From Sphingobacterium haloxyli (GTDB taxonomy: Bacteria > Bacteroidota > Bacteroidia > Sphingobacteriales > Sphingobacteriaceae), in NCBI RefSeq assembly GCF_002980525.1, contig NZ_PVBQ01000002.1:1-64000 (forward strand): DNA of 64,000 nucleotides. Direction: 5' to 3'. The translations under genes and the position numbers were made by a program. The notes below the pieces were generated by a model. It saw only the letters and a program-made list of their open reading frames with translations. It was not told the origin of the DNA and did not search any database. This document shows, piece by piece, positions 17,779 to 26,336 of this stretch (position 1 is the stretch's first letter; each line of letters begins with the position of its first letter).

Positions 17779-19614
17779 ATGGAGTTTCTAGACGGTATTA
17801 ATGCTCTGACATTAGTTTTTGTAGCGTTACTGATTTTTGCTATTGCCTACCGATTCTATGGAATATTCGTAGCTCAACGTGTACTGAGACTGAACGCTAA
17901 AAATGTGACACCGGCTGTGGCATTAGCTGATGGTCGGGATTATGTGGCGACCAATAAAAATGTATTATTCGGTCACCATTTTGCAGCCATTGCCGCGGCA
18001 GGACCGCTAGTTGGACCAGTGTTAGCAGCCCAGTTTGGTTATTTACCAGGAGCTCTGTGGATATTAATCGGTTGTGTGCTAGGTGGAGGAGTGCATGATA
18101 TGGTCGTACTTTTCGCCTCAGTTAGACATAAAGGGCAGAGTCTTGCTACTATCGCGTCAAAAGAGATTGGTTCCGTCACGGGCACCATTGCTGGGGTAGC
18201 TGTGTTGTTTATTTTAGTACTTACGTTGGCTGGTTTGTCTCTGGCTTGTGTAAGTGCGATGCACGAAGCATCCTGGTCGTTATTCACAGTAATTGCCACC
18301 ATGCCTATTGCGGTCATGATGGGGTTAATTATGCGTTATCGAAAAAACAGTGTGGCATTTGCTAGTATTTTTGGCGGGATATTACTGATAGTCTCGATTA
18401 TCGGAGGGCATTCACTCATGCAATATGAAAGTGTCAGCAATCTATTTCATTGGAATATCAATACGATTTCTATTGGCATCGCGGTGTATGGCTTTTTAGC
18501 TTCTGTGCTGCCAATGTGGCTCCTGTTGGTGCCGAGGGACTACTTGTCCACCTACTTGAAGATCGGAACCATTGTCATGTTGGCTGTAGGAATTTGCTTT
18601 GTATATCCCACGTTACAGATGCCTGCGATTACGCAATTTGTCGATGGCGGAGGTCCAGTGATTGGTGGTCCTGTATTACCATTCATTTTTATTGTTATCG
18701 CGTGCGGAGCAATATCGGGCTTTCATGCTATTATTGCCACGGGTACAACACCCAAGATGATTGCCAACGAAAAGGAAATTCTGTTTGTAGGTTATGGCGC
18801 TATGCTGGTTGAGGGATTTGTGGCGCTGATGGCGTTAATTGCTGCGTGTACACTGATGCCGGGAGATTATTTTGCTATCAATACGCCAACGGATGTATAT
18901 GCAAACTTTCTGGCAGCTAATCCCAATTTGCATCAAGTGGATTTGCCTGGCTTCGTGGACAAAATCGGTGTGGAATTGGAAGGTCGAACGGGAGGTGCTG
19001 TATCTTTGGCTGTAGGAATGGCACACATTTTCAATAGCATTCCGTTCATGGATGAGGTAACAGCTTATTGGTATAATTTTGCTATTATGTTCGAAGCAGT
19101 ATTTATTTTAACAGCGATAGATGCCGGTACACGAGTGGGACGTTTTTTTCTTCAGGAAATGTTAGGTGGTATTATTCCGCAGTTCAGGAACAAGAATTGG
19201 ATGCCCGGCATATTGATGAGTAGCTTTCTGTTTACACTTTCATGGGGTTATCTTGTTTATACAGGTAATGTGAGCAGCATTTGGCCACTCTTTGGCATCA
19301 GTAACCAACTACTGGCGGCTTGTGGTTTAATCGTATGTACCACCATGCTTATTCGACTGAATCGGGGCAAATACGCATTATGTTCAGCAATTCCAGGCAT
19401 CTTCATGGCTTTAATTACTTTTTGGGCAGGGTACTTACAAGTGATTGATATTTATCTTCCGAATGAACAATATCTGTTGGCTGCCATGGCAATACTGGCG
19501 ATGGTACTCATGGCTGTGGTATTCATAGCAGCATTCTGGAAGTGGTATCGCTTGATGGAAATGCCTGCAAGTAAAAGGGATATTTATGGTGAAGCTGTGA
19601 AGGAAGTGGCTTAA
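17779..19614 (+). CDS. CstA family transporter
   Basis: This 611-residue polytopic inner-membrane protein matches the carbon-starvation CstA/BtsT family. The family block RDYVATNKNVLFGHHFAAIA is at residues 54-73, followed by AAGPLVGPVLAAQFGYLPG and GVHDMVVLFASVRHKG. Later come ISGFHAIIATGTTPKMI and a C-terminal five-helix domain. Known members import pyruvate or peptides using the proton gradient. The length suits a short CstA. It has its own GTATACAAC promoter and stands first in the carbohydrate locus, so uptake of pyruvate or a related acid is plausible; the substrate is not proven. Confidence 0.9.
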   Translation: MEFLDGINALTLVFVALLIFAIAYRFYGIFVAQRVLRLNAKNVTPAVALADGRDYVATNKNVLFGHHFAAIAAAGPLVGPVLAAQFGYLPGALWILIGCVLGGGVHDMVVLFASVRHKGQSLATIASKEIGSVTGTIAGVAVLFILVLTLAGLSLACVSAMHEASWSLFTVIATMPIAVMMGLIMRYRKNSVAFASIFGGILLIVSIIGGHSLMQYESVSNLFHWNINTISIGIAVYGFLASVLPMWLLLVPRDYLSTYLKIGTIVMLAVGICFVYPTLQMPAITQFVDGGGPVIGGPVLPFIFIVIACGAISGFHAIIATGTTPKMIANEKEILFVGYGAMLVEGFVALMALIAACTLMPGDYFAINTPTDVYANFLAANPNLHQVDLPGFVDKIGVELEGRTGGAVSLAVGMAHIFNSIPFMDEVTAYWYNFAIMFEAVFILTAIDAGTRVGRFFLQEMLGGIIPQFRNKNWMPGILMSSFLFTLSWGYLVYTGNVSSIWPLFGISNQLLAACGLIVCTTMLIRLNRGKYALCSAIPGIFMALITFWAGYLQVIDIYLPNEQYLLAAMAILAMVLMAVVFIAAFWKWYRLMEMPASKRDIYGEAVKEVA

Positions 19615-19647
19615 TTCACTTAAACCATTTGCAATAATGATAATCTA

Positions 19648-19703
19648 GCATACAACGTAGGCAAAAAGATGAACTCTATTCGGGTCTTTTTCCATCATAT
19701 TTG
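19648..19703 (+). promoter_or_regulatory. GTATACAAC-type regulated promoter (copy 2, oxidoreductase operon)
   Basis: GCATACAAC (19648-19656), TGAACTCT at +22 and CATATTTG (19696-19703) at +48 repeat the layout at 17624 and 23207. The first base of the operator and the first base of the -7-like box are again exactly 48 bp apart. The start codon of the first FAD-dependent oxidoreductase is 30 bp after the -7-like box. Confidence 0.65.
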
Positions 19704-19732
19704 TATCATTAGGGGAAGTTAAAATTTTACTT

Positions 19733-21739
19733 ATGGTATTAAGAATACAACCGTATTTTATTTGCTTATTTATTTTATTTTGTTGTACCCTTGCGAGGGG
19801 TCAGGATGTCAGAACAGCAGATATCTGTATCTACGGGGGCAGCTCTGCGGGGGTTATTGCTGCGTATACGGCATCGAAGGCAGGGAAATCGGTCATTGTG
19901 ATCGAGCCCGGCCGTCGGCTTGGAGGCCTGAGTTCCGGTGGGCTCGGACAGACCGATATCGGGAACAAGTATGTCGTAAAAGGGCTGGCACTGGACTTTT
20001 ACCGCAAGATGGGCAACCATTATGGAAGTTTTGAACAGTGGATCTTTGAGCCCAAAGTTGCCGAAGGCATCTTTAAGGACTATATGGCGCAGTGCGATGC
20101 GGAAGTTCTGTTCGGCCATGTGCTGCTGGATGTGGATAAGGAGGGTGCGGATATCAGGCAGATCCGGCTGCAGTCTACCGATGATCTGGGCAGGGATTCG
20201 GTAACGGTGCAGGCTAAGGTCTTCTTGGACTGTACCTATGAGGGCGATCTGTTAGCCAAAGCTGGTGCATCCTACCATGTCGGCCGGGAGAGCAACAGTA
20301 CGTACAGCGAGACACTTAACGGTGTACAGCTGCTCACGAAGCACCAATTTCCGGACGGTGTGGACCCGTATATAGTCCCAGGTGATAAAAGTTCGGGTCT
20401 GGTCTGGGGTGTCCGCGATGATGTACTGGAGCCGAATGGCACGGGAGATGACAAGGTGCAGGCATATAATTTCCGCATTGCTTTGACGAATGTTCCGGAG
20501 AACCGTATCCCGATCACCGAGCCGGACAATTATGACCCTGCACGCTATGAGCTGCTTCGGCGGCAGAAGGAGATCGATCCGTGGAAGGCTTTGACGGATG
20601 TATTTGCCTGGAGCCTGATGCCCAACGGGAAGACGGACATCAACAACCGGAACGGTTTCTCCACGGACATGATCGGAGCAAACTGGGACTATCCGGAGGC
20701 GGACTACGAAAGACGCCAGGCGATCATCAAGGAGCATGAAGACTATACCAAAGGCCTGTTGTATTTTGTAGGGAACGATCCATCTGTTCCGGAGTTTATC
20801 CGCAAGGAGATGAAGGAATGGGGATATCCCAAGGATGAGTATGTAGAGAACAACCATTGGACGCCCCAGCTGTATATCCGGGAGGCCCGCAGGCTGATCG
20901 GCGAACTGGTGATGACGCAGCACCACTGCCAGGGTCGTGATGTCGTGACAGATGTTATTGGTTATGCGGCGTATACGATGGACTCCCATAACTGTGACCG
21001 GCTGGTTGTCAACGGTATGGTCAAGAACGAAGGGAATGTAGAGGTAGGCGGTTTCCCTCCTTTTCCTATCTCGTACCGTTCTATTGTTCCCAAGCGAGAC
21101 GAGGTGAGCAACCTTTTGGTACCGGTGTGTATGTCGGCCAGTCACATCGCGTTTGGTTCTATCCGTATGGAGCCGGTGTTTATGGTTCTGGCCCAATCGG
21201 CTGCAATAGCGGCCTGCCTCGCCGTAGACCAGGACAAAAAAGTCCAGGAAGTATCCATAACCGATATTGATAAGGAGCTTCATACGAATCCAAAAGCGGA
21301 TAATAGAAGACCCGATATCCTGATTGATTTCCAGACCCCAGATGCTATCCAGCTTAATGGTGAATGGAATTCAGGCAAAAGAAGGGGGTATGGAAGATCC
21401 CATAAGTTGGCAGATGAAAAAAAGGGCACAGCTACCGCTAGGTTTATAGCTGATAAAGTTGAGGGAGGTTACTATGATGTTTATACCTATTATCCACGAT
21501 ATGCAAAAAGTGCAAAGCAATTGACATATCGGGTTTATGACGGAAAAGAAATCATTAAAAAGACATTGGATAAATCCAATGTTGAAATAAAAGAACATAC
21601 GGCTAGTACATGGCTGTCATTAGGAAGGTACAAAATTAACCCTGACGGTGAAACCCCATATATAGAGTTAAGTAATGAGGGATCTGATGGAATAGTGGTA
21701 GCGAATGCGGTACTTTTTGTTCCAGAAGATGATCAATAG
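19733..21739 (+). CDS. Exported FAD-dependent oxidoreductase with golvesin-like C-terminal domain (copy 1)
   Basis: This 668-residue protein has a signal peptide (about residues 1-24) and a Rossmann FAD motif (YGGSSAGVIAAYTASKAGKS, about 34-53) with a GGRLGGLSSGG-type loop: the FAD_oxidored family common in Bacteroidota glycan loci. Residues ~520-668 form a separate beta-rich domain resembling the golvesin/xanthan-lyase C-terminal domain and ending GIVVANAVLFVPEDDQ. Bases 19752-21249 are about 98% identical to 28063-29560 in the second copy, and that block has visibly higher G+C (about 55% in sampled lines) than the C-terminal part (about 33-43%). The substrate is unknown; periplasmic sugar oxidation is a guess from context. 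Confidence 0.85.
   Translation: MVLRIQPYFICLFILFCCTLARGQDVRTADICIYGGSSAGVIAAYTASKAGKSVIVIEPGRRLGGLSSGGLGQTDIGNKYVVKGLALDFYRKMGNHYGSFEQWIFEPKVAEGIFKDYMAQCDAEVLFGHVLLDVDKEGADIRQIRLQSTDDLGRDSVTVQAKVFLDCTYEGDLLAKAGASYHVGRESNSTYSETLNGVQLLTKHQFPDGVDPYIVPGDKSSGLVWGVRDDVLEPNGTGDDKVQAYNFRIALTNVPENRIPITEPDNYDPARYELLRRQKEIDPWKALTDVFAWSLMPNGKTDINNRNGFSTDMIGANWDYPEADYERRQAIIKEHEDYTKGLLYFVGNDPSVPEFIRKEMKEWGYPKDEYVENNHWTPQLYIREARRLIGELVMTQHHCQGRDVVTDVIGYAAYTMDSHNCDRLVVNGMVKNEGNVEVGGFPPFPISYRSIVPKRDEVSNLLVPVCMSASHIAFGSIRMEPVFMVLAQSAAIAACLAVDQDKKVQEVSITDIDKELHTNPKADNRRPDILIDFQTPDAIQLNGEWNSGKRRGYGRSHKLADEKKGTATARFIADKVEGGYYDVYTYYPRYAKSAKQLTYRVYDGKEIIKKTLDKSNVEIKEHTASTWLSLGRYKINPDGETPYIELSNEGSDGIVVANAVLFVPEDDQ
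19752..21249 (+). repeat. 1,498-bp direct repeat, copy 1
   Basis: This block aligns without gaps to 28063-29560 at a constant offset of 8,311 bp. By reading both copies I count about 24 differences, 14 of them in one 43-bp patch (20935-20977). Identity stops abruptly at both ends inside coding sequence: after the first codons on the left and before the golvesin-like domain on the right. No transposase or terminal inverted repeats flank it, so recombination or gene conversion between paralogues is more likely than an insertion sequence. Confidence 0.93.
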
Positions 21740-21786
21740 AACGAATTGCCGAAGATTAAAGAGCTAATAATAAAGCTTGTATTATA

Positions 21787-23073
21787 ATGGATAAGGTAAG
21801 AAAAATTATATCCCTGAGTATTATCATTTGTTGGCAAATTTCTATTGCTGAGGGTAAGATGATTTCGGAACCATTAAATAGTGGAGGCCAAAACTCTATT
21901 GAGTTTCAGGTAGGAAGTAAAACAGTCAAAACAGTTAAAAGGTCCGATGAAGGATTTCCTGTTGTACCGATGTGGAATACCCGTGTGGCGACTGATGATC
22001 TGCGTAACGGAGCGGGATTCCCTATATTGAAAGAAGCGGAACACGCGTATGTATGGCAGCCTTCTATTCGGGAAGACGGTGCTTATAACCATTATGCAAG
22101 CTTGATTTATCATAAAGGAAAGTTTTACGCGATGTGGGCCAATCATGCGTCCGGAGAAGATGAGCCGGGGCAACGTGTGCTATATGCTACATCCGATACA
22201 TGGGGAGAATGGACGAGTGCCGAAGAGCTTTATCCCGCACCTGGCCCTGTGTTGCCTAGAAGCGAAAAAGGGATTCACCTAAAACCAGATAGATGGGCGG
22301 TAATCGATGAGGTGTTGTATGCTATAACATACATTCACGGTGCTGGGTTATACCCCATTGCCCGCTCGGTAGGTGAGAACGGAGAATTAGGAGAACCGTT
22401 TTTAGTCGAGAACCTACCAACTAACGGTGCATTGCCAATTTATATGCAAAGTTCAAATGCCCCCACTACGGTTTCATCTCTTGGTACACAGCTATACAAT
22501 TGGTATCGGGAAAACGACCAAATCAGTTGGTGGGCGTCATCATCATGGGGAGTACCACGTCGAGCGGTAGATGGCCAAAGCCTTATTGAAAGTTTTATTT
22601 ACAGGGCCAAGGATGGCGGATTAGTATTGATGCTCCGTGACTGGGGACATAGCAAGAATCCTGTGCATAATAACCGAATGTATGTGAGTTTCAGTAACGG
22701 AGAAAAAGGGTGGTCAGCGCCGTACCCCACAGATATTCCTGATTCGCCGAGTAGAGCACAGGCAATTACGTTGGAAGACGGCACCGTTCTTTTGATAGGG
22801 AACCAGACCGTTAATCAATTTGATCAAGGGCTATACTTAGATCGTGATCCAATGACCATATCGGTCAGTAACGATGGGTATACATTCGACAATATATACA
22901 CATTACGTACAAATTCACCAACAGGCTTCCGTTTTTCTGGTGTGAGAGGAAGAAATCCGGGATATGCATACGCAAGCTCAATTGTCGTGGATGGTTGGTT
23001 ATATACTTTATATTCTATCGGAAAAGAGGATATGGCCATTACGCGTGTTCCGTTGAAAGCACTGGGTTTGTGA
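21787..23073 (+). CDS. Secreted beta-propeller (BNR-like) enzyme, paralogue 1
   Basis: This 428-residue protein has an N-terminal signal peptide (about residues 1-23). Its repeated beta-strand segments include YAMWANHASGED, DRWAVIDEVLYAITYIHGAG, RAKDGGLVLMLRDWGHSKN and DIPDSPSRAQAITLEDGTVL, a pattern typical of sialidase-like propellers. It is clearly paralogous to the protein at 33807, sharing HLKPDRWAVIDDxLYAITY and the C-terminal GWLYTLYSIGKEDM. Possible families include sialidase-like hydrolases and exo-acting rhamnose-glucuronate lyases with propeller folds; I cannot choose between them. It is 47 bp after the first oxidoreductase and shares its operon. Confidence 0.75.
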   Translation: MDKVRKIISLSIIICWQISIAEGKMISEPLNSGGQNSIEFQVGSKTVKTVKRSDEGFPVVPMWNTRVATDDLRNGAGFPILKEAEHAYVWQPSIREDGAYNHYASLIYHKGKFYAMWANHASGEDEPGQRVLYATSDTWGEWTSAEELYPAPGPVLPRSEKGIHLKPDRWAVIDEVLYAITYIHGAGLYPIARSVGENGELGEPFLVENLPTNGALPIYMQSSNAPTTVSSLGTQLYNWYRENDQISWWASSSWGVPRRAVDGQSLIESFIYRAKDGGLVLMLRDWGHSKNPVHNNRMYVSFSNGEKGWSAPYPTDIPDSPSRAQAITLEDGTVLLIGNQTVNQFDQGLYLDRDPMTISVSNDGYTFDNIYTLRTNSPTGFRFSGVRGRNPGYAYASSIVVDGWLYTLYSIGKEDMAITRVPLKALGL

Positions 23074-23206
23074 TTGACCTGAACATAAATCCTTAATGTC
23101 CTGCTTATATTTTATGATTCGGCTTAGCAACTGTTGAGAAGATGTAATACGCTAAGCTGTACATTCCATTCTATATATACAAATTTATTAATAAGAAGAC
23201 AAAATA

Positions 23207-23262
23207 GTATACAACGTAGGTAAAAGGGTGAACTCTTATCGTGCTTTTTTATGCCAAATTTG
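23207..23262 (+). promoter_or_regulatory. GTATACAAC-type regulated promoter (copy 3, SusC operon)
   Basis: GTATACAAC (23207-23215), TGAACTCT at +22 and CAAATTTG (23255-23262) at +48 give the third copy of the element. Copies 2 and 3 also share ACAACGTAGG followed by an A-rich run. It lies 63-118 bp before the SusC start codon and probably drives a long operon. Confidence 0.68.
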
Positions 23263-23324
23263 TATTGTTGAGTACTGGTAACAAGGAAACCTAACAATAA
23301 AACGTTAATCAAAATTATAAACAG

Positions 23325-26324
23325 ATGATGAGATTTTTTTACTTCATTACATTTTTATTATTAATACCGATGTTATCGGTAAGCTATGCCCAGGAATTGC
23401 GATCAATTTCCGGGATAGTGCAGGATGACACCGGTCCGTTGTCTGGGGTATCTGTGACGCGTCAGGGTACTGATATTCGCACCAGCACGGATGCTGCAGG
23501 AGAATACAATATTCAAGCTCGAGTAGGTGATGTCTTGTTGTTCACGAGTATTGGTTATGAATCTGCTGAGCATGTTGTCGGGGGATCTACAACAATCAAC
23601 GTTACGCTCACAGCAGGTACATCTGCATTAGATGAAGTCGTTGTGGTCGGATTTGGTACACAAAAGAGGGCAAACCTTACGGGATCTGTATCAACAGTTT
23701 CGGGAGACGAACTCGCTATGCGACCCGCCGGACAAACCTCAGCAGCTTTACAAGGATTGGCACCGGGTGTTACAGTGACACAGCGCTCAGGTCAACCGGG
23801 AAATGATCAGGGCAATATTCGTATCAGAGGAATTGGTACGATGGGAAATGCCAATCCTATGGTATTGATCGACGGTGTCGAAGGATCGATAAATAATATA
23901 GACCCTAATCTTATAGAGTCTATATCGATACTGAAGGATGCTGCGTCTGCCTCTATATATGGATCTCGGGCCGCAAATGGGGTTATATTGGTAACGACGA
24001 AGCGTGGCGGACAAGATAAGATATCTATTTCCTATAATAATTACGTGGGGTGGCAGCATCCAACGAATATGCCTGAAATAGTTAACGCTTTGGATCACAT
24101 GATACTTATGAACGAAGCGTACACAAATGTTGGTCGTTCACCGCTTTTCTCGGATGATAAAATTGAAGGTTATATAGCTCAAAATGGAGTTAATAGTGAT
24201 GAATTTCCGAATACCGATTGGCAAAAGGAGACGCTTATTGGCTCGGGCATACAGCATAGTCATTTTGTGACCATCAACGGCGGAACGAAAAGTGTGCGAA
24301 TGTTGGCTTCGGTTGGTTACTTCGATCAGCAAGGTCTTATTGAAAGCACCAGTTTTAGACGTTACACCCTACGAAATAATATAGACATTACGTTTTCGGA
24401 TAAGCTCCGGGGTCGGATAGATATGCAATATGTTAATCCAATCACCCATGCACCGGCAGTATCTGTTGGTACCATCTTTCAATGGATGAACGCTATTCCA
24501 GCGAATGAAATCGGTATAAACAGCAACGGTACCTGGGGTGTGGGTTGGAATGGGAACAATCCGATTTCGGCAGCACGAGATCGGGGATACAGCTTAGACA
24601 GAGCACCTTTTGGCAGTGTCAATGCGTTCTTAAATTATTCTCCTGTGGAATGGTTGGATATAGAGCTTAACTATGCACCCAAGTATGTAGCGCCAGTGTC
24701 CAAAACCTTCCATCGTATGGTGCAATCCTATCTACCTGATGGGACACCCACTTTTGTACAGCCAACACGTACCTCTTTATCCGAACGGTATAGTCAGCAA
24801 TTGTATAACAATATGCGGGCTACGATGACGGCGACGAAATCGTTTTCCGATCACAGTTTTAAGTGGTTGGGTGGAGCTTCCCGTGAAGATTTTACCAATC
24901 AATATATTACGGGTTTCCGGGATATTTATGTACTTCCTGACTATGATGTGTTGGATGCCGGTGCAGCGGAGAATCAAAGGGCAGGAGGAAGCGGCTCCGA
25001 CTGGGCTTTGCAGTCCTTTTTTACACGACTAAACTACAGTTATAAAGAGAAAATTCTGTTTGAAGCAAATGCTCGATACGACGGATCATCACGATTTGCG
25101 AAAGGAAATCGTTATAGTTTTTTCCCCTCCATGTCCGCGGGTTGGAGATTTTCGGAAGAGTCATTTATGAACAATATTAAACACGTCCTGAGCGATGCAA
25201 AAGTCAGAGCTTCATGGGGGCGTTTGGGTAATCAAAACATCGGAACGTACCCCGCTGTTGCTGCTATGGATATGGGATCGACCGCTATTGGTGGTCAAGT
25301 GGTTAATACCGCCGCGTTAAACAATATGGCCAATCAAGACATTACTTGGGAGACGACCGAGGAAAGAAATATTGGTTTAGATTTGACGTTTTTTGATCGC
25401 CTTCGTATCACAGCAGATTATTATCACCGTCGGACAAACGATATTTTGCTATCGCTACCTATTCCTCTTATTATTGGATTATCTGCACCCTCACAGAATG
25501 CGGGTGCCGTAGAAAACAAAGGTTGGGAACTTGGGATAGGCTATAGTGGTTCCACAGATAAACAATTCCGTTATAATTTTGATTTCAATTTATCCGATGT
25601 ACGCAACAAAGTATTGGATATGCGAGATATTGAACAAACCGGATTGACGGTGAATAGAGTAGGTTATCCGATCAATTCCATATTCGGATATCAAACAGAT
25701 GGATACTTTCAATCCGAAGAAGAAGTGGCGGGACACGCTACCCAATTTGGTGCAGTAGCACCCGGCGATTTACGTTATATAGATCAGGATGGCGATGGGG
25801 CGATTACTGTAGCCGGTGACAGAGTGGTTATTGGAAGTACGATTCCACGATACACCTTTTCATTGACAACGGCGCTTGCCTATAAAGGCTTTGATCTAAA
25901 TGCCCAGTTGCAGGGTGTAGGTAAGGCGGATGGTTATTTGCACGGGCCAGGGATAATGCCTTTTCAGACAGGAACGATTGGTGGAACGATACGGGAGGAA
26001 AACAAGGACCGCTGGACACCTGAAAACACTAACGCAAGTCATCCACGTTTGGCGTTTGGACAATCAAACAATCAGCAACCATCGGATTTTTGGTTGAGGG
26101 ATGCCTCCTATCTTAGGCTGAAAAACCTCCAGATAGGTTATTCGCTGCCCAGCACTTTTTTAGAGAAAAGGAATATCCAGAACGTTCGAATTTTTGCAAA
26201 TGGTACCAATCTATTTAGCATAGATAATTTCTGGAATGGATATGATGTAGAGGCACCTGTAGGTACGGGTAACTTTTATCCTCAGGTACAAGTATACACA
26301 TTTGGAATGCAACTTACCTTTTAA
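23325..26324 (+). CDS. SusC/RagA-type TonB-dependent outer-membrane transporter
   Basis: The 999-residue product has a signal peptide (about residues 1-23), a carboxypeptidase-D-like regulatory domain (about 27-100), a TonB-box-like DEVVVVGFGTQKR (about 106) and a plug domain with IRIRGIGTMGNANPMVLIDG and ILKDAASASIYGSRAANG. A C-terminal 22-strand barrel ends in aromatic VYTFGMQLTF. SusC proteins import oligosaccharides bound by the partner SusD, powered by TonB-ExbBD. The partner gene follows after 12 bp. Regulation is probably through the GTATACAAC element upstream; no sigma/anti-sigma extension is present. Confidence 0.97.
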   Translation: MMRFFYFITFLLLIPMLSVSYAQELRSISGIVQDDTGPLSGVSVTRQGTDIRTSTDAAGEYNIQARVGDVLLFTSIGYESAEHVVGGSTTINVTLTAGTSALDEVVVVGFGTQKRANLTGSVSTVSGDELAMRPAGQTSAALQGLAPGVTVTQRSGQPGNDQGNIRIRGIGTMGNANPMVLIDGVEGSINNIDPNLIESISILKDAASASIYGSRAANGVILVTTKRGGQDKISISYNNYVGWQHPTNMPEIVNALDHMILMNEAYTNVGRSPLFSDDKIEGYIAQNGVNSDEFPNTDWQKETLIGSGIQHSHFVTINGGTKSVRMLASVGYFDQQGLIESTSFRRYTLRNNIDITFSDKLRGRIDMQYVNPITHAPAVSVGTIFQWMNAIPANEIGINSNGTWGVGWNGNNPISAARDRGYSLDRAPFGSVNAFLNYSPVEWLDIELNYAPKYVAPVSKTFHRMVQSYLPDGTPTFVQPTRTSLSERYSQQLYNNMRATMTATKSFSDHSFKWLGGASREDFTNQYITGFRDIYVLPDYDVLDAGAAENQRAGGSGSDWALQSFFTRLNYSYKEKILFEANARYDGSSRFAKGNRYSFFPSMSAGWRFSEESFMNNIKHVLSDAKVRASWGRLGNQNIGTYPAVAAMDMGSTAIGGQVVNTAALNNMANQDITWETTEERNIGLDLTFFDRLRITADYYHRRTNDILLSLPIPLIIGLSAPSQNAGAVENKGWELGIGYSGSTDKQFRYNFDFNLSDVRNKVLDMRDIEQTGLTVNRVGYPINSIFGYQTDGYFQSEEEVAGHATQFGAVAPGDLRYIDQDGDGAITVAGDRVVIGSTIPRYTFSLTTALAYKGFDLNAQLQGVGKADGYLHGPGIMPFQTGTIGGTIREENKDRWTPENTNASHPRLAFGQSNNQQPSDFWLRDASYLRLKNLQIGYSLPSTFLEKRNIQNVRIFANGTNLFSIDNFWNGYDVEAPVGTGNFYPQVQVYTFGMQLTF

Positions 26325-26336
26325 AAAACTAAAGCA

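Noticed and set aside
20252..21283. A 343-residue reading frame on the minus strand within the first FAD-oxidoreductase (and a similar one at 28563-29507)
   Set aside because: It is antisense to the high-G+C catalytic body, has no family-like motifs, and recurs in the second copy only because the DNA is repeated.
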